Assembly (NCBI GenBank): GCA_900239685.1 | Contig: OENT01000557.1 | Span: 1-64,000, forward strand | Direction: 5' to 3' | Source of the DNA: Rotaria macrura | Lineage: Eukaryota; Rotifera; Eurotatoria; Philodinida; Philodinidae | DNA: 64,000 nt | Part shown: positions 49,792 to 61,163 of the stretch, piece after piece | Numbering within the stretch: the stretch's first letter is position 1 | Layout of the letters: each line of letters starts with the position of its first letter | Made by a program: the position numbers and the translations under genes | Notes under the pieces: model-generated | What the model was told of the DNA's origin: nothing | The model's input: the letters and a program-made list of their open reading frames with translations, nothing else | Databases searched by the model: none

Positions 49792-51630
49792 GTGAAATTG
49801 TAGATTTCATTCATTATACCATATGTCCTAGACGCCTACGGTTCCAACGTCATCACTTCCATATTTTAATTGCACCTGCAATCTCATTATTGCCACTACT
49901 GTAAACACTCAACATAATCATACAATTAATAACACTGCTATTTTTTTTTAAAACTTATTTTAAATCAGTTTCATTCCGTCAAACTGAAAAACTTTCAATG
50001 GTCCATTTCTTGCAGGGATGCACTAAATCCTATTTTTAAGTGATGAAGATGATTCGTTTTCGATGTGAACAACCGTCAGTTCTTGTCAAATTTTCGGGTG
50101 CTCTCTACTCAACTCTTCTTGCTCTATCTGATACAATATATGGATATGTCAAATCTTCGTTTAAAATGTGCAGGATTTTGCAGGATTTGATCGAAAATTC
50201 ACCGTTTTTGGTCAAACTTTGCCAAACCCTGCACATTTTAAACGAAGATTTGACATATCCATATATTGTATCAGATAGAGCAAAAAGAGTTGAGTAGAGA
50301 GCACCCGAAGACTTGACAAGAACTGACGGTTGTTCACATCGAAAACGAGTCATCTTCATCATGTAAAAACAGGATTTGGTGCATGCCTAATTTCTTGATA
50401 ATGGTTATAGAGATTGGATCATGCTATGCACAAGAAAAGTCGATCTTTGTATCCTTCTTTTTATTCTGTACCTCGCAGCTACACACGTAGTCGATCGTAT
50501 GTTTCACGTTGGCAACAAATCTACTATCATATATCAACCAACGATCGAGTTTATTGCTACTCTGTGATATTTCTTCTGACAGGAACAAAAGCACTACTTT
50601 TGATTAAAACTTCTGTTCGCTCTATCATCTAAGAGATATAATGAGAAGTTACAGTGTTCTGTATTTAATGAACCATACTTCTCCCTGTACTATAATATAT
50701 TGTTTTTTCAGTTAGTATATTGTTAATTAGAACACATTTTGATTGATAAAAAAACTGCATTTTTTATCATTATGAATAAATGCAATGCAAATGGTCAGTT
50801 CCTTTTTAGAACAGTTTCTGTAAAATATCTCCGATAAAGGACAGTAAGCTTCAATTCTGAACGTATCCTAGTAACGACGATAGTTCAATTTTGTTCGAAA
50901 AATGTTTAACATTAAGAATGCACCCTGCTATATTTTCATTTGTGTTTATTTCTGAAGTAAAACTTGTCTTCAAACACAATTCATTCTTTCATACTCACAT
51001 CACTTTAATCTCTCTTGTCTCCTTTTCATAAAAATATAATTATCGAAAGTCAAGTTGGATACATCGATATGATTGTATTATCTACAGTACGGCTGTAGTT
51101 GATAAAATAAAATATTACAGTTCAATGAGAATTATAGTGCATGAAATACAGAACACTGTAACTTCTCATTACATGTCTTAGATGATAGAGCGAACAGAAG
51201 TTTTAATCAAAAGTAGTGCTTTTGTTCCTGTCACAAGAAATATCACAGCGTAGCAATAAACTCGATCGTTGGTTGATATATGACAGTAGATTTGTTGCCA
51301 ACGTGAAACATACGATCGACTACGTGTGTAGCTGCGAGGTACAGAATAAAAAGAAGGATACAAAGATCGACTTTTCTTGTGCATAGCATGATCCAATCTC
51401 TATAACCATTATCAAGAAATGGACCATTGACGGTTTTTCAGTTTGATGGAACGAAACTGGTTTAAAATAAGTTTTCAAAAAATAGCAGTGTTATTAATTG
51501 TATGATTATGTTGAGTGCTTAGAGTAGTGGCGATAATGAGATAGGGGGTGCAACGAAAACATGGAAGTGATGACGTTGGAATCGGAGGCGTCTAGAACAT
51601 ATGACAAAAGAATGAAATCTACAATTTCAC
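49792..51630. mobile_element. Large foldback transposon with about 0.5-kb inverted arms
   Basis: The left arm begins GTGAAATTGTAGATTTCATT at 49792 and the right arm ends with its complement at 51630. The arms match through GTCCTAGACGCC/GTTCTAGACGCC, AACGTCATCACTTCC, ACTCAACATAATCATACAAT and onward to about 50690 and 51110. In the arms a 72-residue frame (MDHAMHKKSRSLYPSFY..., 50414-50632 + and 51178-51396 -) appears on opposite strands. This is a result of the inverted arms and is not evidence of a protein. The interior of about 400 bp has no coding region. The left arm is interrupted by a 377-bp element at 50013-50389. No clear target duplication was found. Confidence 0.8.
50013..50389. mobile_element. 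Palindromic hAT-type MITE nested in the foldback transposon
   Basis: An almost perfect palindrome centred at 50201, flanked by the exact 8-bp duplication ATTTCTTG (50005-50012 and 50390-50397), as expected for hAT elements. The ends are CAGGGATGCACTAAATCC and, on the other strand, TAGGCATGCACCAAATCC, both fitting YARNG. The intact right arm of the host element has one ATTTCTTG at the equivalent site (near 51414-51421), which gives a built-in empty-site control. The mirrored 85-residue frames on the two strands (50040-50297 + and 50105-50362 -) are artefacts of the palindrome. Confidence 0.9.
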
Positions 51631-53663
51631 GTCGTCTCAAGTATTCTATAGTGACCGAATTCATTAGAAATATCAAAGTAGTATATTAAAAATTATCCGT
51701 ATGATTCAAATATATTGATCTTGATGTACGTCTTCAGAAACACAACGCGAGCGTTGTTAGAAACTCATCGTTCGATTGAGTATCACATGTAAATAATTCG
51801 GAATCATCGCGGTCGACTTTCACAACTCTGCTGAAAACTAATGAAGATTGTAGAACTCTCATATACACATTTATTTATATTGAATAGAACGAGACATTTA
51901 CCACTACTTACTATAATGAGAATAACTTTTGTTTACGCTAAACACTAAGATCTCAATGTATTTGTCGATATTAATATTTCATCAGCTTTTTAAGATAAGC
52001 ATTCTCGTTTACTACAAAGATGATAATTATCTATAATGAATCTTTGAGTTCACGAGTATAATATGAATTAAACTCGAATCATATAAATACAAATATAGAT
52101 ATAAATATGTGAAAAAGATCTCAAAGAATATTTTATTGTTTATTAAGGATCAAATAAGTGTTTAATTTCTTTCTTGAAAGTATCAACTAAAATTTTACAT
52201 ACAAATCGTAACACACGTGCGGGGTCGTTTAAAAATTTACGTAGCATACTAAATAGAGTTTTTATACCTAAATTACATCTGGTTTATATAGAATTTTGCT
52301 CACATTTGTCTGTCGAAGTTTTCTTACACGTCGAGGTTTTGCTTTTATAAAAATGCACTGAGTTTAATGAAAGCTAATAGATAACTGTTCTATTTCGTTG
52401 AATCATGAGAATTAGTATGGAAAAACAACGACATTATATTTAACGCAATCAAATTAATAAAAATACATATGTACATTTATGTTTTCATTCGATAGATACT
52501 ATAATCAGAACTACTGTAGTGTTTATTCTTGTGTAAAATAATGCAATGAAATCATAAATCCATTAAGTCTATCTTATATTTTATCAAGCGTAGTTGTGAG
52601 AATAAATTTTTCCTGGTTAACGGATAGTTCCATAACAAGTTTAATGATGTTTATTTTGTCTATAATAAACCGGATTTCGATATAAACATACAATTAAACC
52701 ACAGTTTCATTTTCTATTCTTTATTTTAATGTCATTTTGACTCGTGCCATTATTTGAGATCGGAGATAGCGGCTGTGCTATGAATATATTTGTGAATTTT
52801 CATATAGAGGAAATTTACTTGAGGGAAATGGAAAACAAAGGCGTTGCATTCATGCCACGTTGAAAAAATAATAATGCAATTATTCACATTGAATTCTTTT
52901 ACTGATTTAAATGTTCAGCGAAATCGACTCGTACTAATAATTATTGCCGATGGCAACTATCGGGTGTCTTTATTCAACAATAAATAAACTCGTTTGTTTC
53001 TCAATGTTTGTTTTTTGCGTCTACGGTCTTGAAAAGTACCAACCGAGAACTTTAGGGAAATGCTTTTCTTTTCAAATTTCGTTCTCGTTGAATGAGTAGA
53101 TGACTAAATAAGATGCAATATTGGAATGCAATTAAAATATTTGATATATTCTTCTCCATTTCAAAATCTAATAGAAGATTTTTATTACTAATAGGAAACG
53201 ACGTGTAGAAAGATGAAACAAGACATTTTCTCTTTTTTTTCTTTTTTTTTCTTATAGTTACACTGTTATATATATGTCTATCAAACTTGGTGTTTATCTC
53301 ATTTTCTAATATTTAGTGTTCCATTCGAAGACAAGAGTAACAAAGTGAAATAGATGAAAACGTTAGTCCGTTTTGACAGGTATCCTGTTTCTTTTTTGTT
53401 TTTCTATGTTCTCAAAATGATTGACACTAACAAAACCAATTGCATTGATCAAGATTTTTTCCAGAAAAATAGTTTCAATTTCCTTCTAAAGAAAATATAA
53501 CCCAAAAGAAAAATAACCTCAGACAATATTATGCATATTTCATTCTTCTATTGAAAAGGTGTAGTCAAAAACATAAGCAATTTTTTCTGTTTCATATATA
53601 TATACATATTATTTTTTTCAGAATTATTGCTATTTTCCTTTATTATTACAAATACTATTACTG
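51631..53663. other. Gene-free upstream region of prohormone 2
   Basis: About 2 kb of AT-rich DNA without recognised coding content. A pyrimidine tract occurs near 53229-53251, and a TATA-like run followed by TTTTTTTCAG near 53585-53621 could mark a 5-prime leader intron or trans-splice site of the downstream gene. Confidence 0.4.
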
Positions 53664-54146
53664 ATGCATCAGGTAGTAATATCTATCGTGATATGAAATT
53701 ATATCATGCTATGTTCTTCATTTTTTTAGCTCACCTCGTATTCTATTTCAACCTGTCATATGTTCACTCTTTTTATTGTCCTTCTTGTTTTTGTCAACAA
53801 TAATCGAATTTCAGCTTATGGTGTCAAAAGTGAATCTGACCATGAAGAAAATCAGTCAAACTATGAAGAGTTACCCTACGGTAAAATTGGAAATGTTGAA
53901 TCATCAAATAATCAAGTTGCATCTGATAATGATGAAACAGATTTAAAAGATCCTTGGTCTGATTTATTTCATCGCCAAAGTACTCGATCGATCTTTACTC
54001 CAACTTCATATTCAATGGCAAAATCTGGTTTATCTTTACGACGAGATAAAATTCATTTTTTTCCATATCCAGCTGAGAAGCGTATGATTCCAATCGAACT
54101 TCAAAAGGCACTTTTCGCACATGGAATCGTCGGTCGTCGACGTTAG
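53664..54146 (+). CDS. Secreted neuropeptide-like precursor 2
   Basis: Paralog of the gene at 32533. Exons 53664-53672 (three codons, MHQ) and 53730-54146 give 141 residues. The signal peptide is MFTLFIVLLVFVNNNRISA. An acidic, asparagine-rich spacer (SESDHEENQSNYEELPYG) contrasts with the basic C-terminus. The end reads AEKR, MIPIELQKALFAHGIVG, RRR, so processing would give MIPIELQKALFAHGIV-amide. It differs from copy 1 at only four of 16 positions (V/I, Q/E, I/L, Y/F), all conservative, while the spacer is largely unalignable. This is the pattern expected when only the mature peptide is under selection. Functional class inferred; receptor unknown. Confidence 0.8.
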
Positions 54147-54397
54147 CTATCAAATCTTTTTGTATGAGAGAGGAACTTCACACACACCATTCATGTTTGT
54201 TTTTTATTTATAATAATGAAATAAAAAAACGTATACATGATTGACCTAAATGATGCTCTCAAATCTTTTCAAAGCATTGCCTTCTTTTTCATAATCACTA
54301 ATCACGATATTCATAGTGAGATGTGAAGTAAACAATCATCCACAGTTACTAGAATGTATGATCAAGATTACGTCCATACTTGATGATATATATATAT
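54147..54397. other. 3-prime flank of prohormone 2
   Basis: Contains the likely polyadenylation signal (AATAAA-like GAAATAAAAAAAC near 54218) and a TA run leading into the element at 54398. No gene is seen. Confidence 0.4.
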
Positions 54398-54878
54398 GTC
54401 GTGCCGTTAGAACTTTTGCTGAAGTTATACGGCGACAGATGTATTAGCCATCATACTACAAGTCTGATATGGCAAGTACTAATTAGGCACAGTCGATAGT
54501 GTTTTACTCGGGCAATACTCTTTTTATCAAATATCCGAAGGACCAGTTTCACCAACATTCTTAGTCCAAGACGTTCCCAAACGGCGCAGAAAAATCCTTA
54601 CGAGAAATCGCTCGACTTCAAAGTGTTACCGATCGTCAAGGAAGACTCAAATGTGATTGTAAAGGGAATTTTAAGGCAAATCGATGTAAATGCAAACTAT
54701 CAAAGGTGCTATGTAACTCTCGCTGTCATCATTCAGCATCTTGTGGCAATAAATAAATTCTCTGTGCAAATTTTTCGGTCTACTTGTTTTCGGCAATCCA
54801 TCTTTGTCGAAATTGAACTTTGATCATGCTTATCTTACCGAAGTTTAACTTCGGTAGCAAGTGTAACGTCGGCACGAC
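54398..54878. mobile_element. Remnant DNA element bounded by GTCGTGCCG inverted termini
   Basis: GTCGTGCCG at 54398-54406 is exactly reversed and complemented at 54870-54878 (CGGCACGAC). Between them lies a coding fossil of an integrase-type transposon tail (listed separately). Both sides abut AT-repeat runs, which hide any target duplication. An inner palindrome CCGAAGTTTAACTTCGG lies just inside the right end at 54839-54855. The structure suggests an internally deleted DNA transposon. The family is not certain. Confidence 0.6.
54577..54756 (+). pseudogene. Cysteine-rich tail fossil of an integrase-type transposable element
   Basis: One frame reads SLREIARLQSVTDRQGRLKC, then CDCKGNFKANRCKCKLSKVL and CNSRCHHSASCGNK, and a stop at 54754-54756. 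The SLRE-x-AR-x-QS leader plus a CxC...CxCK...CNSRCH cysteine cluster is a common C-terminal tail of retroviral-type integrases carried by invertebrate transposable elements and of KRAB-A domain-containing 2-like proteins. No DDE core is present upstream within the inverted termini, so this is a fragment. Confidence 0.7.
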
Positions 54879-56267
54879 GCATATACATATATCAAATATA
54901 AACTATAGGATGCTATTTCGTATTGCAAAAGTATTTCATGTATCTACATACATTAATTTTGTCTTCTTTACTTTGTCATGGAGAAGTACTCTATTTTTAT
55001 AATGAAACGGTATAAGAAAAAAAGTTATACAAAAATTCATTAGATGACGCATGTTGAAATTCATGTTACAAATCATATTATTATTAATGATTTAAATAAG
55101 AATGAGAGTCACTAATAAAGAATATAGAAAACGATTTAACAAAGACAAAAAAATGACGTAATATCGTGTTCATCGGCTTATACATAATCTTGTTGATCTT
55201 ATCATAAATATTTGATTGAATAATTTATGAAGCGCGATTAAGACAACATGAGATTGGTAGTACTAATTATTTAAAATAGCTCATTAAAATTGAGAACGTC
55301 TTGGTATAATTTGGTTCTATATGTGCAGAATATATAACTGAGAAACAATTACGATCACTCTCAAAGATACTCGATAATTGGTATTTTAAGTTCTAGATAA
55401 ATTTTTGAACAATGCGATAGGGTATTCATTGACATTAGCTTGAACCTACTGCAACCAACTATTAATAAAAATTTGATTTTTTCACAAAACTATTTTCATA
55501 GCGTGTCTCTCAGAATTAAGAAATCATAGTTTCTCTACTTCAATTCATTTAGAACCAATGAATGAATCATTAACTTTTGATGATATTGCTTGACGAAAAT
55601 TAAATATTCTTTAATGACGTGAGCCTCTGTAAATCTCTTTGGGATCTTGTGAGTTCTATAATCGTCAAGATTCGACAGAATCCATAAAGATTTTCTTTCT
55701 ACCAATTGGTTTTCTCTCGATGAAAATTTGTTGAGTATTATATTGAACAAAATTCTACAGTTAGATAGAGATAAGAAAAATTCTTTAGTGTCATTCTAGT
55801 TCATTTGTGAAATAAATAGCCGTACGGAAAGAGTATTAAACGATTTTCGTGAGCTTGAAATGTAGAGAGTTCGACGAAATCAATTATATTTATCAGTTCT
55901 CTCAACATATTAAAAGATTTTTTTATATAAGACAGAAGAGTGAGAAAGTTATAAACACAACTACTTCTTTTGAAGATACAAGCGATCAACAAAAATATAA
56001 GATATCCTATTCGTTGAGGCAGGGTTCCTATCGTGTATTTTAAGTGAATAGGTTCGTAATAGAAGTGATTGCATTATTTCACAGGAAGAAAAAGAACACA
56101 AGAACAGATCTGTGGAACAGTTGCAAAGAAAAAATTTCTCATATATCATGGAACAGGATTGCTCCATTTCATAAAAAGCTCTACTATTCTTGCACACTAC
56201 TTCATTAACACTTAAAATTATTGAAGTTTGTCATATGCAATATAGTCTTTTGACAAGTTAATATTAA

Positions 56268-57119
56268 GCCCCCCCCCCCTCAAAAGTCTATTTCCGTCAA
56301 AAAACGTCCAAATCGGCTGAAATTTTCAGGATTTGTTAGGACTAAGTCGGGTAGTCTACGATAAAAATTTCAGCCCGAAATATGCAAGTTTAAGGAAGTT
56401 ATAAGGTGAACACTGATTAAAAATGACCCATTTTCCATCCCAGTTATTTTGCCTTCAACTATGTTTTTTCAAAAAAATTTTTTTACCATTCCATAGAACA
56501 TGCAAATACGCAGGGCATCTCGTGCTCCGATTCTTGAAAAAGCTTTTTTTATGCCCAAAAACGTTTCCACAACTCAAACTCCGTGAAAATAGGCCAAAAA
56601 ACTGCAAGTGAATTTTGTAGGCGATCTTTTTTGGACTTAAAAACAGCTTTTTCAAAAATCGGAGCACGACATGCCCTGCGTCTTTGCATGCTCTATCGAA
56701 TGGTAAAAANAAAACATAGTTGAAGGCAAAATAACTAGGATGGAAAATGGAAAAACATGATTTTCAGAGAAACATAAAAACATTATTTCGATAATTTTTT
56801 GCTGTTTTTTTAAATTTTCTCAATTTTCACGCGGTTTTTGAGGATTTGACCAATCTCGTCATGCGTAACTTTTAATTCTGCACACGCTGAGCGCTTAATT
56901 AATCAGTAATTAGAAATCGAAGACCTAATTTTTTAAAAAAAAACCGTTTTTGACATAGAGGACCTCTCAAAGATCACTAAAAATTTCGGTCAAAAAATGG
57001 TGTTTGGAAAAAAAACTATAGTGATTCTGAAAGAGCAGAACATGGGCTATCACCCCATGGTGTTATCTTAATTTTCATTTTCTCGACGAATATCGACTTT
57101 TTTGAGGGGGGGGGGGGCC
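56268..57119. mobile_element. piggyBac-like non-autonomous element with poly-C/poly-G ends
   Basis: Flanked on both sides by TTAA (56264-56267 and 57120-57123), the piggyBac target. The left end is G then a run of 11 C (56269-56279) and TCAAAA. The right end is TTTTTTGAG, a run of 12 G, then CC. The inverted termini are about 30 bp (CCCCCCTCAAAA-x-AGTC). An off-centre palindrome is nested at 56428-56750. There is no coding capacity for a transposase. Confidence 0.7.
56428..56750. repeat. Palindrome nested in the TTAA-flanked element
   Basis: CCATTTTCCATCC at 56428 pairs with GGATGGAAAATGG ending 56750. Matching continues inward through TTTTGCCTTCAACTATG, AGGGCAT and TGCTCCGATT to a centre near 56589. 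The centre differs from that of the outer element (about 56694), so the palindrome is either a separate insertion or an asymmetric internal repeat. An N lies at 56710. The mirrored frames at 56423-56611 (+) and 56455-56667 (-) are palindrome artefacts. Confidence 0.75.
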
Positions 57120-57123
57120 TTAA

Positions 57124-58870
57124 TTATTAGTACGATATTCATTAGATTTGTTTGTCAGTTAAAGTCCTTGTCAATGCTCTTTCATATTTTAATGTAGTTT
57201 TGAATGTAACACATTGCATAGGGAGCAAAAAGGATATTATGACCATTATAGATAGGTAAAGCACATGGCTATTGTTTTTTTAATCCGTAAAACAGATAAA
57301 ACTAAACATGCTATTAAATGGATTTGTTCCTACTATCACCAACAGATGGTATTACTCTCATAATAGTGTGTTCGATCTATGATGCTGAACACGAACGACT
57401 GAAAATTGCTGTTTTACTTAAGTCGAGTTACTTGTCAGAACGAAGTAAAATTAATCGAGAATAAAACTTTCTCAAAATGTTGTTTACGAATAAAAACTCA
57501 TCTTATATTCAACCCCATTTTGATCTTTATGGTTAGTACTCAGGCAGTTGAGGCTCATGAACATCAATATGCACTCATAGTAATGCAATTCAACATGATA
57601 GGAAGCTTTCAAAATCCAAACTGCTGTTAAAACACCAGGAGAGATATTCATGATGGTGCCACCGTGAACTTGATAGTGTCGGCAATACCCTTGATTTAAA
57701 ATGACTATCACATTGGAGATGTTTCCAAAATAGCGTGGTAATTAAAGCAGTTGATTTTTGGAGAGATTTTATAAATCTTAGTATGAATTTCTACACTGTG
57801 TCCATGTATATACGAGTTCAAAATTCAGACTCGCAGTCAATCTAATGAAATCAATTTTACTTTATCAATGAAGAAGAATAATATAAAACAGTTTTGAAGA
57901 ATTTCCAGACCGGTGTGAATGAAATTTTTGACGGGATGTTGGTCCACTGTTGAATATATCGATGAGAAAAGTCAGTAAGTAGATGAGTGACGCTGATATC
58001 TCTCTATGCAATTGTCACAAATGAACTACTGTTAGAAACAAAGCTAAAACAATTCAGAAGCCAATTGCTATCGTCAGTTTCTTTTTACATACAATGCACC
58101 TACTGTCACTACTCTATGATTCATTCTTTTGTTCGTCATGAAACTCGATGTAATTTGAACGATTTTTTAAATATGTTTATTGGTCTTTTAACGAATAATA
58201 GAGTGGGTAAGAGAAATATATGCATATTCTTATTCCTTTCCGTTAGATTGATCAACTTTTACTTTTCACTAATTAAATTATTGTGGCAATCATTTGCGGA
58301 ATTATAGAGTTGTTCAGACGTTACACCAGGAAATAAATAAAAACACCGAGTGAACCTAACATATGACTTCTCAGTTATACTATTTCAATCCTCTAAATTT
58401 TTTATATCTATTAATCGAGATTTTCCTACAATTTGCAAGAGACGAATACAACTGATGCTTAATGAAGTAGCATTTTCTTAGACGCAGATGTGTAATTTCA
58501 TTTTCTCTTATAAGTAAATCAGGCTTTTAGTTACTAAAAATAATAGCACTATAAAAATAGAAATTTAATTCAGCGAAAAGTATTCATTCTTCCAACGGAC
58601 AATTTTCAATTCATGTGTATTATTATATAATCTTTTCATGACAGATGTCGTCGTCTTCCTATTACGCTCATGCATCAAAAAATGACTGGCTACTAGTAGT
58701 CCAACCAACTATGATATTTCTCTTCTGACATTTCTCAATTTCAATTTCAAACCGAGCTCAGTGGAATTGATCATGTTTTGATATTTGTAACATTTCAAAA
58801 GGCAAAGAGTAAAATCATTTCTTGAAAAAAATTGAATTTAATTGTAGAAAAACATTTTAGCATCCTGACG
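57124..58870. other. Spacer upstream of ARIH1
   Basis: Open frames at 57406-57630 (+), 57484-57711 (-) and 57987-58307 (+) are not recognisable. A possible upstream exon of ARIH1 with ATG at 58645 (MSSSSYYAHASKNDW) was considered but is not needed. TTTAATTGTAG at about 58838-58848, just before the CDS, may be a cis- or trans-splice acceptor. Confidence 0.4.
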
Positions 58871-61017
58871 ATGCGTAGACACGTTTCAACAGCATCTATT
58901 ATGACTAGTGATAATATAACTTATTTTCTAATGACTGAAGATGATGCTCTAAAAGAAATTAAAAAAGTTACTAAAGAAACCGATGAAATCTTAGGCTTAT
59001 CATCAGTTACAATAGTACGATTACTACTGAATTATTTTCATTGGGATAGTAATACATTGACTGGTAAAAGAGTGTATTACTTATACTTGGAAATTTCATC
59101 TATATTGTTCCGTATTAGATCGTTACTGGGAAGATCCAGATAAAATATTTCGTCTGCTGAACGTAACTAATCCAAGTGTATCATCGACAACGGATTCTAA
59201 TCGTCTTTCGTCAAAATCGAATGAAAACATCGTATCATCCAATCGCGAACTTATTACATGTAAAATGTAAGAATAAATGTTTTGATACAAAATCATAATT
59301 TTTCGTTTATTCCATAGTTGTTATATCGACAAACCTTCAGATCAATTCTTTACATTGCCATGTAAACATACACATTGCTTAAGTTGTTGGCAATTATATC
59401 TTGAATCAAAAATTACAAACAGTGCCAATGGACAAACAATATTATGTCCTTCAAAATGTAATTATATTGTTGAAGACGAAACAGTATTCCAATTGTTAGC
59501 AAATGATGAACGGTCAAGGAGACGCTATCGACAAATCATTATTAATACATATGTTGATACGAATCGTTTAACACACTGGTGTCCTGGAACTTCATGTTCG
59601 ACAATCGTTAAATTACGATCTCCTCAAGTTGATTGTGCACTTATGATATGCTGTGATAAATGTAAGATGATATTTTGTTTTCAATGTCTTAAACAATGGC
59701 ATGATCCAGTTCAATGTTCATTATTAATAAAATGGGAAAAGAAAAATCGAGATGAATCTATGACCTGCGAATGGATAGTTGCAAGTCAGTTTGTTTTGCT
59801 CTAGAAATTATAATCAAATATACGATTGTTTTGAAATTTCATTTCTAGATACTAAAGAATGTCCTAATTGTCATTCAAGTATTGAAAAAAACGGTGGCTG
59901 TAATCATATGAGTAAGTCATTATTAAAAAAAAGAATTAACTAAGTAGAATATTATTATGATTATTTTTTTTCAAGCATGTCGAAAACCAGGATGTGGTCA
60001 TGAATTCTGTTGGCTATGTTTGAGTAAGTTAAATAGGATATATTTTTTTCTTCAGTAATTAAAACATGAATCAATCATTCAGTATATCCCTCTATCGATA
60101 GTTGTAGTCGAATAGGTTTTTACATCTTCATCGCAAACATGATTAATAAACATCTTCTATCATTTTAAATAGTTTTTTTTTAAAATCGATTCATTTCATG
60201 CTTCCGTATGAAGTTTAAAGAGAACATATGTATCATTGATAACTGTCTCTTTCGACTTTCTTTAAGTTATTCATAGATTCGGCAAATGTTTTTCACTTAG
60301 CATATATTCACAAATGTTAATTATTCCTGTTCGTGCATATTCGATTAAGCTCTAATAAAAATGCCACTTTCTCTCGTCAGGATTTCGTTTTGAGAGAGCG
60401 TCAAATTTGAACCGTACTACATTGATGATTAAACAAACAATGTTCATAATGGTATCATCGATATTGTTGCGTTCTTGTTGAATCTCATAGGTTCTTGGAA
60501 AGATCATGCTTCTCGTCAGTGCAATGTTTATCGTGAAGATGGAACGAATCAATGTCAAGAATCAGCTCGTGTAAGTCTTGAGCGATATATGCATTATTTT
60601 ACACGTTATCAAACACATAATCAATCACTGGAATTAGAAGCTAGACTTGCAGAACAAGTGGAACAACGTATACAAGAAATGCAAGCTGGATCGATGTCCT
60701 ATACGGAACAACAAGCCATATACAAAGCATTTGCTGTTTTACAGCAGTGTCGACGTACACTAAAATATACTTATGCATTTGCATTCTACTTGTATCGAAA
60801 TAATCAAGCGGAAGTATTCGAACAGAATCAAGCCGATTTGGAACGAGAAACTGAAGCTTTATCTGGATTTTTAGAAACGGAAATTGTTCCTCAGCAAAAC
60901 ATATCCTTAAAACTTATGGATAAAACGCGTTATTGTGATCAACGACGAAAAATTCTACTCGATCATTGTAAAGAAGGTTATAGTGAGCATTATTGGGGTG
61001 GACTAGATTCATATTAA
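58871..61017 (+). CDS. ARIH1: RBR E3 ubiquitin ligase Ariadne-1-like (ARIH1), six exons
   Basis: Exons 58871-59063, 59119-59266, 59318-59784, 59849-59911, 59976-60023 and 60491-61017 give 481 residues in consistent phase. It transfers ubiquitin by a RING-HECT hybrid mechanism, and ARIH1 works with neddylated cullin-RING ligases. The UBA-like region (VTIVRLLLNYFHWDSNTL then DRYWEDPDKIF) is followed by RING1 (CKICY...LPCKHTHCLSCW, about residues 111-137). The IBR includes CPGTSC...CCDKCKMIFCFQC. RING2 has CPNCHSSIEKNGGCNHMTC, in which the Cys of GGCNHM (about residue 288) is the catalytic position. The Ariadne domain follows (RYMHYFTRYQTHNQSL, RRTLKYTYAFAFYL, NQADLERETEALSGFLE). The N-terminus lacks the acidic/glycine-rich leader of vertebrate ARIH1; an unseen 5-prime exon is possible. 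Confidence 0.93.
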
Positions 61018-61163
61018 ATAGTAAAAAGAGACAAAACTACTTTCTTTATGTATTATTTAATCGGCCAATCTTTTTTTCTTTTTCCTGAAATGTGATGATA
61101 AAAATGAATTTTTTTTAATTTAAAAAACAAAAATAAATACAGCATGCGCATGATTTATTTAAG
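61018..61163 (+). promoter_or_regulatory. ARIH1-COX19 intercistronic region with polyA signal and AG before ATG
   Basis: Only 146 bp separate the ARIH1 stop from the COX19 start. AATAAA lies at 61132-61137, and 27 bases later GATTTATTTAAG sits directly against the ATG, with AG at 61162-61163. This arrangement is what an SL trans-splicing operon would show, and bdelloid rotifers are known to trans-splice. It could equally be two closely spaced independent genes. Confidence 0.45.

Noticed and set aside
50040..50362. Two 85-residue proteins on opposite strands with nearly identical sequence
   Set aside because: They are the two arms of one palindromic MITE read in both directions; no protein family, start context or codon evidence.
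50414..51396. Two nearly identical 72-residue frames facing each other
   Set aside because: Explained by the inverted arms of the foldback transposon; the match extends beyond the frame ends at the DNA level.
56423..56667. Overlapping 62- and 70-residue frames on both strands
   Set aside because: Artefact of the nested palindrome at 56428-56750.
58645..58730. ATG at 58645 as start of ARIH1
   Set aside because: The frame ends in a stop after about 28 codons, and no donor in phase with exon 58871 was convincing.
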